A stretch of 64,000 bases of DNA from Bacteroidaceae bacterium (GCA_017466325.1 JAFTUK010000037.1:42374-106373); one strand, 5' to 3'. Shown: positions 17,974 through 26,949, counted from the first letter of the stretch. Numbers and translations are program-made. The notes: generated by a model from the letters alone, not told the origin.

Positions 17974-19248
17974 ATGAACGAAATACTTATCATACTGGGA
18001 CTTATCCTGCTCAACGGCATACTGTCCATGACGGAAATGGCCATGGTTTCGGCCAGGAAGTCGAGCCTTTCCACAGAAGCCAGAAACGGCAACGAGCGTG
18101 CACGGCGTGCCCTGTCCATAGCAGAGAACCCCAACCGCATGCTTTCCACCATACAGATAGGCATCACGCTCATAGGCATACTCACAGGTATCTATTCGGG
18201 GAGCAAGTTGGCCGGTTCCCTGGCCACATTGCTGGACGCCATGGGCATGGCACACAACTATTCCATGACTTTGGCACAGGGAGTGATTGTAATAATCGTT
18301 ACCTTCCTGACACTGCTTTTCGGAGAACTGCTGCCCAAGCGCATAGGAATGGCCACGGCAGAAAGCATAGCCAAGACTATGGCGGCACCGATGAACTACC
18401 TCTCCACCATGGCAGCACCCTTCGTATGGCTTCTGTCCAAAAGCACGGCGGTCATATTCTCGCTGATAGGCCTTCACGACGAGGGAAGCAAGGTGACGGA
18501 AGAGGAGATAAAGTCCATCATACAGGAAGGCAAGGACAGCGGTGAAGTCCAGCCCATGGAGGAAGACCTTGTGAACCGCATCTTCATGATGGGCGACCTG
18601 ACCGTAGGTTCCATAATGACCTCCAAGCACGACCTCGTCTGTCTGGACCTCGGACAAAGCGCAGAGGAGATAAAGACCGTGATACGCGAAAACCTCTACG
18701 AGGTGTATCCCGTCTCCGAAGGCAGTATGGACAACATCCGTGGATTGGCACTCCTAAAAGACCTCTTCGTGGCACTGGACGACAAGGACTTCGCCCTGGA
18801 GAAACTCATCCGCCCGGCCACGTATTTCCATGAGAACACCAGCATTTACAAGATGCTGGAGCAGATGAAGTCCGAGAACATCTCACGAGGCCTTGTTTGC
18901 GACGAATACGGTTCGTGTCTGGGCATTGTCACCCTGAAGGACATGATGGAAGGTATCGTCGGCAACATAGAAGACGGGAACGCCGAAGACCCGCAAATAG
19001 TGAAATGCCACGACCGCGAGGCATGGCTCGTGGACGGACAGTGCAGCATGTACGACTTCCTCACCTTCTTCGACAGCGAGGATCTCATGGAAAGCGATGC
19101 CGACTACACCACTGTGGCAGGCTTGTGCCTGACGGAAATGGAGCGCGTACCCTCCACCGGCGAGCACTTCACGTGGAAGGGTTTCAAATTCCAGATCGTG
19201 GACAAAGACAATGCCCGAATAGACAAACTTATGGTCAGCAGAGAATGA
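17974..19248 (+). CDS. Hemolysin-C/CNNM-type membrane protein (DUF21 plus CBS pair plus CorC domain)
   Basis: The 424-residue protein has an N-terminal DUF21 membrane domain (four hydrophobic spans within residues 1-150, including NGILSMTEMAMVSARKS). A cytoplasmic CBS pair follows (about residues 205-340; SIMTSKHDLVCLD and RGLVCDEYGSCLGIVTLKD), then a C-terminal CorC_HlyC domain. Family members are linked to Mg2+/Co2+ transport, not to haemolysis. Its start is 2 bp after the calcium ATPase stop codon, indicating translational coupling. Confidence 0.9.
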   Translation: MNEILIILGLILLNGILSMTEMAMVSARKSSLSTEARNGNERARRALSIAENPNRMLSTIQIGITLIGILTGIYSGSKLAGSLATLLDAMGMAHNYSMTLAQGVIVIIVTFLTLLFGELLPKRIGMATAESIAKTMAAPMNYLSTMAAPFVWLLSKSTAVIFSLIGLHDEGSKVTEEEIKSIIQEGKDSGEVQPMEEDLVNRIFMMGDLTVGSIMTSKHDLVCLDLGQSAEEIKTVIRENLYEVYPVSEGSMDNIRGLALLKDLFVALDDKDFALEKLIRPATYFHENTSIYKMLEQMKSENISRGLVCDEYGSCLGIVTLKDMMEGIVGNIEDGNAEDPQIVKCHDREAWLVDGQCSMYDFLTFFDSEDLMESDADYTTVAGLCLTEMERVPSTGEHFTWKGFKFQIVDKDNARIDKLMVSRE

Positions 19249-19302
19249 ACCTACCTATAACCTTAAATCCAAATCGGTCCACAAGTCCCAACCTACCCCA
19301 TC

Positions 19303-21006
19303 ATGAAACGCTCCGAAGGCAATTACAACAAACAGGAAAACAACTCCGGATACAAAGGCAACGAACCTGGTTTCTGGGATAATCTCAAGGCTATATTTTC
19401 CGACGACAGGAAGCCAGAGAAAAGGGAGTATCTGCACGATTCCCAACCATCCTCACAACCTCAGTCAACGGAACTACAGGCGGAGGTGACTGAGGATGTA
19501 TACGAGGCATTTGTTTTCAACACACCCAATGAGGCAGAGGAGGCCAGAAAAGAGGAACCTATAGAGGAAACAATACAGTTGGTATCGCCCAATACCAACG
19601 ATGACGATACCGAGGCCCCACTCTCCTGTATCGTTTCCGAACCAGAACACGACTATATCGACTTCTACACGGAAACATCAGAAACGGAGATATATTCCAG
19701 AACATTCCGTTCTGCCAAGTCTACAGATATCAATGACAGCAACAACATCGGGTTCTATATCGAGACATCAGGTCTGGACTCATACACTCTCATACCAGAT
19801 GAAGAACCTGACGGAGACTACACAACAATGCCAACGACATCAGACGATACCGAGGGGGCAGGTTCCAATACCGACGGCAATACAAACACCATGCTCTTAA
19901 AGAGACTGTTATTTGGAATCGGAATCTATGTCCTTTATGTCGTGATTAACATGCTTTGTATGATTCCAGTTTTCTTTGAAAGAGAGAGTAGTACAGACAC
20001 ACGACAAAAGCAATACAAACGTGAATGGAGGGCAGAGCAGAGGCAGAAACTCGAACAAGAAGAGGAAAAATTCAATACATTGGAGATTGGCGATAATGTT
20101 TCCATCACATACCACATGAAGCTAAACGAGAACCAGAGCGACAAGGACGTCAGGAGTATTTCACTAACTTCCGGAAATGGTTTTAAGACAGTAAAAGGTC
20201 CGCTATACGAATATACCAACAAAAACCACATTATAGACGATGAAAAGGTATGGGTTCACGACATAAAATTCCTATTCACGCTCCAAGCAAATAATGAAGG
20301 CACCTATAATCTGCCCAATGCAGAGGTTATTTTATGCAAAGATACATTTAGCATGAAGCCACACTCTGTAAACACCCCGTACAGCAATTATTACAACAAT
20401 GCTAAATTCAAGATCTATCCCAAGGGATACTTTATCAGATTGGAAAGACAGCAGGCAGAAGCAAAAAAACAGGCAAGAATACGTAAAAACCAGGCAGACT
20501 TCCGCCAATACTATGACGAGAAGACCAAGAGCGTGAATATTTCCAGAATAGGTTATATTGCAGAGGGGAGTTTCAAAGGATATACCTCGCTACGAAAGGT
20601 AATCATACAGAAAGACCTTAAAGCCATCAATGATGAGGCGTTTGCGAATTGCCCCAATCTGGAAACCGTTCTTCTGAGTACAACCCTGAATAACTTGGGA
20701 GACTCCGTATTCAAGAACAGTAACAATATTAGCGAAGTTTCCATCCCCAACAATGCAAAGTATCACTTCTTCAATCACCTGTCGCATTGCAAGAAAATAA
20801 ACACAATATATCTTCTCACTCCGGAATACTTCAAGATGCCCAAGAGCATCCAAAAGGCATCATTCCTGTTCTCCGAATGCAAACTCTACGTTGCCGACTC
20901 GAAAGTATACCACTACCGCAACGATCCCGACTGGTCACGCTTTGGACAAATCCTACCCCTGAGCCAATCACGCTGGTACGACGAGAATGGTTGGTGGAAA
21001 GAATAA
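19303..21006 (+). CDS. Single-span membrane protein with BatD-like domain and C-terminal LRR_5 repeats
   Basis: The 567-residue protein has a long acidic, low-complexity N-terminal region (residues 1-200, cytoplasmic), one transmembrane helix (about 206-227, LLFGIGIYVLYVVINMLCMI) and a charged coiled-coil linker. A beta-rich region (about 260-375) then resembles the BatD oxygen-tolerance repeat (ISLTSGNGFKTVKGP, then LQANNEGTYNLPNAEVIL). The C-terminal third (about 405-520) holds BspA-type LRR_5 units such as IAEGSFKGYTSLRKVII. The BatD resemblance is inference from pattern only. It follows the CNNM gene on the same strand after 54 bp. It may be related to the LRR gene at 13807-14997 by repeat type. 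Confidence 0.6.
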   Translation: MKRSEGNYNKQENNSGYKGNEPGFWDNLKAIFSDDRKPEKREYLHDSQPSSQPQSTELQAEVTEDVYEAFVFNTPNEAEEARKEEPIEETIQLVSPNTNDDDTEAPLSCIVSEPEHDYIDFYTETSETEIYSRTFRSAKSTDINDSNNIGFYIETSGLDSYTLIPDEEPDGDYTTMPTTSDDTEGAGSNTDGNTNTMLLKRLLFGIGIYVLYVVINMLCMIPVFFERESSTDTRQKQYKREWRAEQRQKLEQEEEKFNTLEIGDNVSITYHMKLNENQSDKDVRSISLTSGNGFKTVKGPLYEYTNKNHIIDDEKVWVHDIKFLFTLQANNEGTYNLPNAEVILCKDTFSMKPHSVNTPYSNYYNNAKFKIYPKGYFIRLERQQAEAKKQARIRKNQADFRQYYDEKTKSVNISRIGYIAEGSFKGYTSLRKVIIQKDLKAINDEAFANCPNLETVLLSTTLNNLGDSVFKNSNNISEVSIPNNAKYHFFNHLSHCKKINTIYLLTPEYFKMPKSIQKASFLFSECKLYVADSKVYHYRNDPDWSRFGQILPLSQSRWYDENGWWKE

Positions 21007-21042
21007 CGCTGATTAACTGATAATTTTCAACCTATAAGAATC

Positions 21043-21666
21043 ATGAAAGTTTTATTGATAAACGGAAGTCCTCGCAAGAACGGCAATACAGCCACGGCTC
21101 TGGCAGAGGTTCAGCGCCAACTTACAGAAGAAAGTATAGAGAGTGAAATCGTGTGGATAGGCAACAAGCCCATACGCGGATGTTGCGCATGCGGCCAATG
21201 CAAGGAAAAGGCATTGGGAGCGTGCGTCTTCAACGACGACGTCTGCAACAACATATCTGCCAAGTTTGCCGATGCCGATGCCCTGATAGTCGGTTCCCCC
21301 GTCTACTATGGCCAGCCCAACGGAGCACTGCTCTCAATCATCCAGCGTACATTCTATTCCAACGGGGCAAACATCGCCGGCAAGCCCGCTGCATCCATTG
21401 CCGTATGCCGCAGAGGCGGAGCAACTGCCGTCTTCGAGACGTTGAACATGCCCTTCCAAATGATGAACATGCCCATCGTAACCTCGCAATACTGGAACAT
21501 AGTCTACGGACGTGCTGAGGGCGAAGCGGCCCTCGATGCCGAAGGCATGCAAACCATGCGCACCCTTGCCCGCAACATGGCATGGCTTCTCAAGTCCACC
21601 GGTGGCAAGCCTGCCCCGGGCCGTCCTGCCGACGAACCTTGGGCAATGACGAACGTTATCAGATAG
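21043..21666 (+). CDS. NADPH-dependent FMN reductase / flavodoxin-like iron-sulfur flavoprotein
   Basis: The 207-residue protein has a flavodoxin-like fold with an N-terminal FMN phosphate loop (NGSPRKNGNTATAL, residues 7-20). A cysteine cluster follows (GCCACGQCKEKALGAC, around residues 46-61) and then the flavin-contact motif VGSPVYYGQPNG. The cysteine cluster is typical of iron-sulfur flavoproteins of the NAD(P)H oxidoreductase group. It is cytoplasmic, with no signal peptide. The M3 peptidase gene follows after 53 bp on the same strand. The electron acceptor is unknown. Confidence 0.85.
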   Translation: MKVLLINGSPRKNGNTATALAEVQRQLTEESIESEIVWIGNKPIRGCCACGQCKEKALGACVFNDDVCNNISAKFADADALIVGSPVYYGQPNGALLSIIQRTFYSNGANIAGKPAASIAVCRRGGATAVFETLNMPFQMMNMPIVTSQYWNIVYGRAEGEAALDAEGMQTMRTLARNMAWLLKSTGGKPAPGRPADEPWAMTNVIR

Positions 21667-21719
21667 AAGACTGTATATTAAAGATATACCGCACACTATT
21701 TAAACATATAATATATACA

Positions 21720-23873
21720 ATGAAGAAAACCATTATCGCCGCCACTATGGCTCTGGGCATGGGACTCAGTGCCATGGCACAAAGCACGAATCCATTGCTG
21801 GAGCGCCGCTACAACACTCCCTATGAGATTCCACCTTTCGAGAAGATTACCACAGACAACTACCGCGAGGCCTTCCTGCGTGGCATGGAGGAGCAGAAGA
21901 AGGAGATTGACGCCATCGTGGACAATGCCGAGGTTCCTACCTTCCAAAACACCATTGCCGCCCTCGACCGCTCGGGACAGTTGCTGAACCGCACCGCCGG
22001 AGTGTTCTACGGTCTCAGCCGTTCATGCTCCACACCGGAATTGCAGAACCTGGAAAGCGAACTCTCTCCCCTGCTCTCCGCACATAGCGACTACATGAAC
22101 ATGAACGAGGGTCTTTTCCTCCGTGTGAAGGCCGTATATGACGGGCAGGACAAACTGAACCTTAACACCGAGGAGAAGCGCCTGCTGGAGAAGACCTACA
22201 AGGGTTTCGTGCGTGGCGGTGCCATGCTGGACGATGCCAAGAAGCAGCGCCGTTCTGAGATTAACCAGCAGTTGGCCAAGTTGCAACTTCAGTTCAACCA
22301 GAACCTGATGCACGACACGAACAACAGTTACGTTACCGTATCCGACGCAAAGGAACTGGAGGGACTTCCCGAAGCGGACATACAGAAGGCCGCCGCTCTG
22401 GCCGAGCGCACAGGTGCCAAGGGCAAGTACCGTTTCAACATGCAGCGCCCCAGTTGCAATCCCGTGCTCCAGTATGCCAAGAACCGCGACCTGCGCCGCC
22501 GCGTGTACGAGATGTACAACAACCGTTGCAACCATGCCGACCAGTACGACAACAAGGCCATATCTGCACAGATCGTGGCCCTGCGACTGGAAATGGCCAA
22601 CCTGATGGGCTACAAGACCTTTGCCGATATGCAACTGGAGACTCGTATGGCCAAGAAGCCGGAGAACGTCTACCACCTGCTCGACCAGATTTGGAAGCCT
22701 GCCGTGGAGGCCGCCGAGCGCGAACTGGACGACATCCGCATGATGATGCGCAAGGACGGCATCAAGGGCGAGCCCAAGCCTTGGGATTACATGTACTATC
22801 TGGACAAGGCCAAGCAGGAGAAGTTCAACATCAGCGAGGCCGAGGTTAGCCAGTTTCTGGAAATCAACAACGTCATTCAGGGCATATTCTGGACGGCCAA
22901 CAAACTCTACGGCCTTTCCTTCCGCGAGCGCACCGAGGACTATCCCCAGTACCACAAGCAACAACAGAGTTGGGACGTGATAGACAAGAAAGGCAACCTC
23001 ATTGCCATCTTCTATAGCGACTACTATCCCCGCGACGGCAAGGGTGCCGGTGCATGGTGCGGTCGCTTCCGTCCTCAGTCCTACGATGGTGCCATGCGCG
23101 TGCAGCCCATCGTCACCAACGTGTGCAACATGACCCTGCCTACAGAGGAGGGAGGACCTGCCCTGCAGACTGTAGACAACGTGCTGACCATGTTCCACGA
23201 GTTCGGCCATGCCCTGCATTCATTCTTCCGCGATGTGCAGTATGAGGGTACCGGCGGTGTGGAGCGCGACTTCGTGGAACTGCCCTCGCAGATAAACGAG
23301 CACAGGGCCTTCGAACCCGAGGTGCTCCGCCAATATGCCCGCCATTACCGCACTGGCGAGGTAATCCCCCAGGAACTGGTGGAGAAGATAGATGCCAGCA
23401 GCAAGTACGGACAGGGCTTTGCCACCGTGGAGTACCTTGCCGCTTCCTACGTGGACCTGGATCTGCACTACCTCACCGAGATGTCCAAGAAACTGGACGT
23501 GATGAAGTTCCAGGCGGAGAAGATGCGCAAGCGTGGCATGCCCTCGCAGATACTGCCCCGATACAGCGTTACCAACTTCTCCCACACCATGGGTGGAGGA
23601 TATAGCGCCGGCTACTACAGTTACATCTGGGCAGAGGTGCTGGATGCCGATGCTTTCGAGGCCTTCAAGGAGACTGGCGACATCTTCAACCAGCAGGTGG
23701 CAGAACGCTTCCTCACCGAGGTGCTCACCCCCGGCGGTATCCTGCCCGGCGACGAGATGTACCGCCGCTTCCGCGGTCGCGATCCCAAGATTGACGGTCT
23801 TCTGCGCAACCGTGGCTTCCTGCAGGCACAACCCGGCCAGAAGGTTTCCACCGAGAACAAGGCAGGAAACTAA
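21720..23873 (+). CDS. dcp: Exported M3-family metallopeptidase (dipeptidyl carboxypeptidase Dcp-like)
   Basis: From ATG at 21720 the product is 717 residues with a Sec signal peptide (MKKTIIAATMALGMGLSAMAQ). A longer in-frame extension to 21582 exists but overlaps the upstream gene and would bury the signal peptide, so it was rejected. The zinc motif HEFGH occurs in MFHEFGHALHSFF near residue 497, followed by the third ligand Glu region (ELPSQINEH). The C-terminal VTNFSHTMGGGYSAGYYSYIWAEVLDAD block is a hallmark of the Dcp branch. It would cleave C-terminal dipeptides from peptides in the periplasm. The length is normal for the family. Confidence 0.92.
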   Translation: MKKTIIAATMALGMGLSAMAQSTNPLLERRYNTPYEIPPFEKITTDNYREAFLRGMEEQKKEIDAIVDNAEVPTFQNTIAALDRSGQLLNRTAGVFYGLSRSCSTPELQNLESELSPLLSAHSDYMNMNEGLFLRVKAVYDGQDKLNLNTEEKRLLEKTYKGFVRGGAMLDDAKKQRRSEINQQLAKLQLQFNQNLMHDTNNSYVTVSDAKELEGLPEADIQKAAALAERTGAKGKYRFNMQRPSCNPVLQYAKNRDLRRRVYEMYNNRCNHADQYDNKAISAQIVALRLEMANLMGYKTFADMQLETRMAKKPENVYHLLDQIWKPAVEAAERELDDIRMMMRKDGIKGEPKPWDYMYYLDKAKQEKFNISEAEVSQFLEINNVIQGIFWTANKLYGLSFRERTEDYPQYHKQQQSWDVIDKKGNLIAIFYSDYYPRDGKGAGAWCGRFRPQSYDGAMRVQPIVTNVCNMTLPTEEGGPALQTVDNVLTMFHEFGHALHSFFRDVQYEGTGGVERDFVELPSQINEHRAFEPEVLRQYARHYRTGEVIPQELVEKIDASSKYGQGFATVEYLAASYVDLDLHYLTEMSKKLDVMKFQAEKMRKRGMPSQILPRYSVTNFSHTMGGGYSAGYYSYIWAEVLDADAFEAFKETGDIFNQQVAERFLTEVLTPGGILPGDEMYRRFRGRDPKIDGLLRNRGFLQAQPGQKVSTENKAGN

Positions 23874-23889
23874 TAGAACGGAAAGGTGA

Positions 23890-23947
23890 AATCTGCGAGT
23901 AAGCGAGAGCAATCAAACTTGTTTGAATTGCCGAGCGGAAGCAGATT
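23890..23947. repeat. Large inverted-repeat hairpin, copy 1 of a dispersed element
   Basis: Outer arms AATCTGC (23890-23896) and GCAGATT (23941-23947) enclose a core GCGAGAGCA...TTGCCGAGCGGAAG whose centre folds as an AT-rich hairpin. A similar frame, GCGAGAGCA, central hairpin, TGCCGAG and GGAAG, recurs at 38175-38220. It follows the M3 peptidase gene by 17 bp and could act in termination or mRNA 3'-end stability. There is no U-run. Confidence 0.55.
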
Positions 23948-24255
23948 CAAGACGACGAAGTCGGATTAAATCGGAAAACTAATCGCTCTCCCCTCTGCGC
24001 ACTCTCGTCGTAACGAAGTTTGCGACCCCTCCAGCGCCAGCGTAATACGCCAAGGAAAATATAAAACTCTGCGCTCTCGGCGTAATCTGCGTGCAAAAAA
24101 CACATAACCGCTCTCAAACAAACCTCACGCAGAGAGCGCAGAGAACGCAAAGTTCCAAAGCAAACCACGCTGTCGCTGGATTAGTCGCTCGCTTAGCGCG
24201 ACAGAGAACGCAGAGACTAACAGAAACGGAAAGGTGAAAACGGAACTGTTTTATC
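23948..24255. other. Gene-free spacer with 9-bp CGCAGAG-type repeats
   Basis: No credible gene is visible here. At 24127-24153 there are three consecutive nonamers of the type ACGCAGAGA. Single or inverted copies of CGCAGAG/CTCTGCG are scattered at about 23994-24210. The segment is GC-rich and resembles the surrounding chromosome. Confidence 0.5.
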
Positions 24256-24354
24256 GAGAACTCGGAGTATTGGGATTGTTCTGAGTATTCAGAGTACTCC
24301 GAGTATTCAGAGCATTCAGAGTATTCAGAGCATTCAGAGTATTCAGAGAACTCG
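24256..24354. repeat. Tandem array of eleven 9-bp units upstream of the Y-family polymerase
   Basis: Eleven 9-bp units run without gaps. The central ones alternate GAGTATTCA and GAGCATTCA, and the array begins and ends with GAGAACTCG. It stops 37 bp before the polymerase start codon, so it may overlap the promoter or 5' leader. No spacers exist, so it is not a CRISPR array. Confidence 0.85.
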
Positions 24355-24391
24355 AGTTCTCCGCTCACCCGCTTACCGTTAATCTCTCCCC

Positions 24392-25804
24392 ATGCGCACA
24401 TACATCGCCATAGACCTGAAGTCCTTCTATGCCTCTGTGGAGTGCATAGAGCGTGGCCTTGATCCGCTCACCGCCCTACTGGTGGTGGCGGACGAGAGCC
24501 GCACGGACAAGACTATCTGCCTGGCCGTTACCCCGGCACTGAAGGCCTATGGCATCTCCGGACGTGCCCGTCTGTGGGAAGTGCGCCAGCGTGCCGGACA
24601 CCTCAACTACATCGTCACTCCGCCTCGTATGGGGCTTTATCTGGAGTACAGCAAGAGGGTGACGGACGTGTACCTGAAATACGTTGCCCCCGAGGACCTG
24701 CACCGCTACTCCGTGGACGAGGTGTTCATGGACGTTACCGACTACATGTTCCTCTACAAGGTGTCCGCCCACGAGCTTGCCATCCGCATCATCCGCGACG
24801 TGCTCCGCACAACTGGCATCACCGCCACGGCCGGCATAGGCGAGAACATGTATCTGGCCAAGGTGGCCATGGACATCGTGGCAAAGCGCATCCCTGCCGA
24901 CAAGGACGGGGTACGCATAGCCGAACTGACAGAAAGCGAGTACCGCCGCCAACTATGGCACCACCGCCCCCTTACCGACTTCTGGCGCGTGGGACGGCGG
25001 ACGGCAGAGAAACTGGCCAAATACGGAGTCACCACCATGGGGCAACTGGCACGCATGTCGCTCTCCAGCGAAGCGCTCCTGTACAAGCTCTTCGGTGTCA
25101 ATGCCGAACTGCTCATCGACCATGCCTGGGGATGGGAGCCGTGCCGCATCAGCGACATCAAGGCATACCGTCCGAAGTCGTCCTCCGTGTCCAGCGGACA
25201 GGTACTGAACCGTCCCTACTCTGCCGACAAGGCACGCGTAGTGGTACGCGAGATGGCAGAGGCCCTGGCTCTCGACCTCCTGTCCAAGCACTTGCTGACT
25301 CCGCAGATTATCCTCACCATAGGCTATGACATGGAGAACCTTGTCCGAGAGGACATCCGTTGCCTCTACCACGGTCCTGTCACCACCGACCACTACGGTC
25401 GCCAGGTTCCGGCACATGCACACGGAAGCCAGAACCTGCCCCTAACCACCTGCTCCGCACACCACATCACCGAGGCTGCCATGCAACTCTACGAGCGCAT
25501 CATAAACCCCATCCTGCTTGTCCGCCGCATAAACATCACCGCGGCCAATGTGGTATCGGAGGACGAAGGCATGCACCATGCAAAAGGCGGTGCCGTACAA
25601 CTGGACCTTTTCAATGACATGCCCGAACATGACAATGCACCCGCTCCCCAGGACGCCCCGGACAGCAAGGAGAGACGGCTGATGGAGGCTTCCCTTGCCA
25701 TACGCAAACGCTATGGCAAGAACGCCCTGCTGAAGGGCGTGAACTTCGACGAAGGCGCCACAGGGCGCGAACGCAACAGCCAGATAGGAGGACACCGCAA
25801 ATGA
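24392..25804 (+). CDS. Y-family DNA polymerase (UmuC/DinB-like, UvrX-type)
   Basis: The 470-residue protein begins with the Y-family catalytic motif IAIDLKSFYASVE (metal-binding Asp7). The second acidic site is RYSVDEVFMDVT around residues 109-120, corresponding to the SIDE motif. It has the helix-hairpin-helix region (RVGRRTAEKLAKYGVTTMGQLA) and a little-finger domain. These error-prone polymerases copy damaged DNA. The branch associated with a downstream YolD-like partner is known mainly from Firmicutes; here the partner remnant overlaps the stop codon by ATGA. No LexA box was identified. Confidence 0.88.
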   Translation: MRTYIAIDLKSFYASVECIERGLDPLTALLVVADESRTDKTICLAVTPALKAYGISGRARLWEVRQRAGHLNYIVTPPRMGLYLEYSKRVTDVYLKYVAPEDLHRYSVDEVFMDVTDYMFLYKVSAHELAIRIIRDVLRTTGITATAGIGENMYLAKVAMDIVAKRIPADKDGVRIAELTESEYRRQLWHHRPLTDFWRVGRRTAEKLAKYGVTTMGQLARMSLSSEALLYKLFGVNAELLIDHAWGWEPCRISDIKAYRPKSSSVSSGQVLNRPYSADKARVVVREMAEALALDLLSKHLLTPQIILTIGYDMENLVREDIRCLYHGPVTTDHYGRQVPAHAHGSQNLPLTTCSAHHITEAAMQLYERIINPILLVRRINITAANVVSEDEGMHHAKGGAVQLDLFNDMPEHDNAPAPQDAPDSKERRLMEASLAIRKRYGKNALLKGVNFDEGATGRERNSQIGGHRK

Positions 25805-25971
25805 ACGACTACGAAGACATCATCAACCTTCCCCACTGGAACCCCACGGGGCTGCAGCGCATGAGCATGGAGGCACGTGCAGCACAATTTGCCCCTTTCG
25901 CGGCACTAAAGGAAGGGGAAAGCAACAAGACTGACAGTGCTACTGAGCTATTTTCTCTACCCTACCTATAA
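25801..25971 (+). pseudogene. YolD-like partner of the Y-family polymerase, probably truncated by an insertion
   Basis: The first 36 residues match the start of polymerase-linked YolD-like proteins (MNDYEDIINLPHWNP, then MSMEARAAQFAPFAAL). After FAAL the family normally continues with an acidic, helical half. Here the frame instead reads a 20-residue unrelated tail (KEGESNKTDSATELF...) and stops just where base composition drops sharply. The start overlaps the polymerase stop by ATGA, showing an original operon. Truncation by mobile DNA is an inference; the missing half was not found elsewhere in the window. Confidence 0.65.
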
Positions 25972-26029
25972 TACATATAACTATCTAATAATTAACTTTG
26001 TTTGTTTGCCATTTTTGTTTAAAATTTTA

Positions 26030-26060
26030 TTTGTCCTTAAAACATAATAGGATACTTTTG
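26030..26060 (+). promoter_or_regulatory. Promoter for the left genes of the mobile element
   Basis: TTTG at 26030-26033, a 19-nt spacer and TACTTTTG at 26053-26060 form an excellent Bacteroidetes promoter. The first gene of the element starts 148 bp downstream, leaving a long leader. The rest of 25972-26207 is AT-rich with no gene. Confidence 0.65.
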
Positions 26061-26207
26061 CATCGCAATTCAACTTGAATAATTTGGAAAATACATGATT
26101 AATTAACTAACAAGCAGAGTTCACTATTTATAAATGTATCATTTGATAAATTAAGACCAAGCCATCCTTTGTAGATGGAAGAGTTTTAATTTATAATCAA
26201 TCAAACA

Positions 26208-26453
26208 ATGAGTAACATCATTAAAAAGAAAATGGATTGGATCAGATCGATTCGTCCTGGTGAAACAAAAATTGGGTATTTCAGTTCTCGTGGAGAATTG
26301 GATTGCGTCTCTACTCTAGTAAGTAGATACAATCAGAGTGAAGGCTGTGAGAAAGGAGTGATTATTAGTGGGAAAAGAAATTGGATTGAGATTTCTTATA
26401 CTCTAACATGTAATATTATTGAAGATTCTAATGAACAACAAAATGAAGAATAA
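26208..26453 (+). CDS. Hypothetical 81-residue protein at the left end of the mobile element
   Basis: No family was recognised. The product is mixed in charge, ends in an acidic Asn/Gln/Glu tail and lacks a signal peptide or membrane span. It overlaps the next gene, consistent with an element operon. AT-rich codon use contrasts with the chromosome to the left. Confidence 0.5.
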   Translation: MSNIIKKKMDWIRSIRPGETKIGYFSSRGELDCVSTLVSRYNQSEGCEKGVIISGKRNWIEISYTLTCNIIEDSNEQQNEE

Positions 26454-26652
26454 TGGTAATACTACACTATCACAGCGATTGATAGATTGCAATGATACTG
26501 TTATGACTCTAGATGACGTCGCTATGTTTCTCGGCAAGTCTCGTGAAGCCGTCCTTAAAATGTGTCAAAGAAGACAATTACCAGCCCATAAGCATCTAAG
26601 AATCTGGCTGCTTCTAAAGAGCGAAGTTGTTGCATGGATGAGAAATAGGTAA
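26431..26652 (+). CDS. Small helix-turn-helix protein (excisionase/HTH_17-like)
   Basis: The 73-residue product (from ATG 26431; ATG 26443 is also possible) has the MerR/excisionase-type DNA-binding pattern TLDDVAMFLGKSREAVLKMCQ followed by LPAHKHLRIWLLLKSEVVAWM, typical of HTH_17 proteins. Such proteins act as excisionases or small regulators of mobile elements. The gene overlaps the end of the preceding one by about 20 bp. Confidence 0.7.
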   Translation: MNNKMKNNGNTTLSQRLIDCNDTVMTLDDVAMFLGKSREAVLKMCQRRQLPAHKHLRIWLLLKSEVVAWMRNR

Positions 26653-26668
26653 ACATATTCATACTCTA

Positions 26669-26722
26669 AATGCCCAAGTCCTTCGGTTTGTGGTCTGTGA
26701 AGATAGTGACCGAAGGCATTTT
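26669..26722 (+). terminator. Hairpin terminator after the HTH gene
   Basis: CCTTCGGT (26680-26687) pairs with ACCGAAGG (26709-26716). The outer AATGCC/GGCATT pairs extend the stem past a left-side bulge, and a short T-run follows the right arm. It would separate the HTH gene from the replication genes, or attenuate read-through. Confidence 0.55.
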
Positions 26723-26727
26723 TAGTT

Positions 26728-26949
26728 ATGGACAGTACAATTTTTGTTACCAGAGATATAGCAGTGCCTCCTGTGGTCGCAGACATGATGATTGAAATGC
26801 AAGTTAGACATTCCCTACCTTTGGAGCTGATTCTTAAGGAAAAGGTCAATGACCTTCAGGTAGTTGTATTCAAATATAGTATAGAAGATGAATATTTGGT
26901 AGATTGGGTTACTTGTAAGTGTATAGATAAATACCTACCTTCCTTATGA
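26728..26949 (+). CDS. Hypothetical 73-residue protein coupled to the primase-helicase
   Basis: No domain was recognised. The product has no signal peptide; it is mildly acidic with a Cys-Lys-Cys near the C-terminus. Its stop overlaps the start of the primase gene (ATGA), so the two are translationally coupled and it may be a replication accessory factor. Confidence 0.55.
   Translation: MDSTIFVTRDIAVPPVVADMMIEMQVRHSLPLELILKEKVNDLQVVVFKYSIEDEYLVDWVTCKCIDKYLPSL

Noticed and set aside
21582-21719. N-terminal extension of the M3 peptidase
   Set aside because: It overlaps the FMN reductase gene and would place 46 unrelated residues before a normal signal peptide; ATG 21720 is preferred.
22023-23219. 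398-codon minus-strand ORF opposite the M3 peptidase
   Set aside because: The plus frame contains the HEFGH motif and signal peptide; the antisense frame lacks features.
24256-24354. CRISPR array
   Set aside because: The 9-bp units are contiguous with no spacers and no cas genes are nearby.
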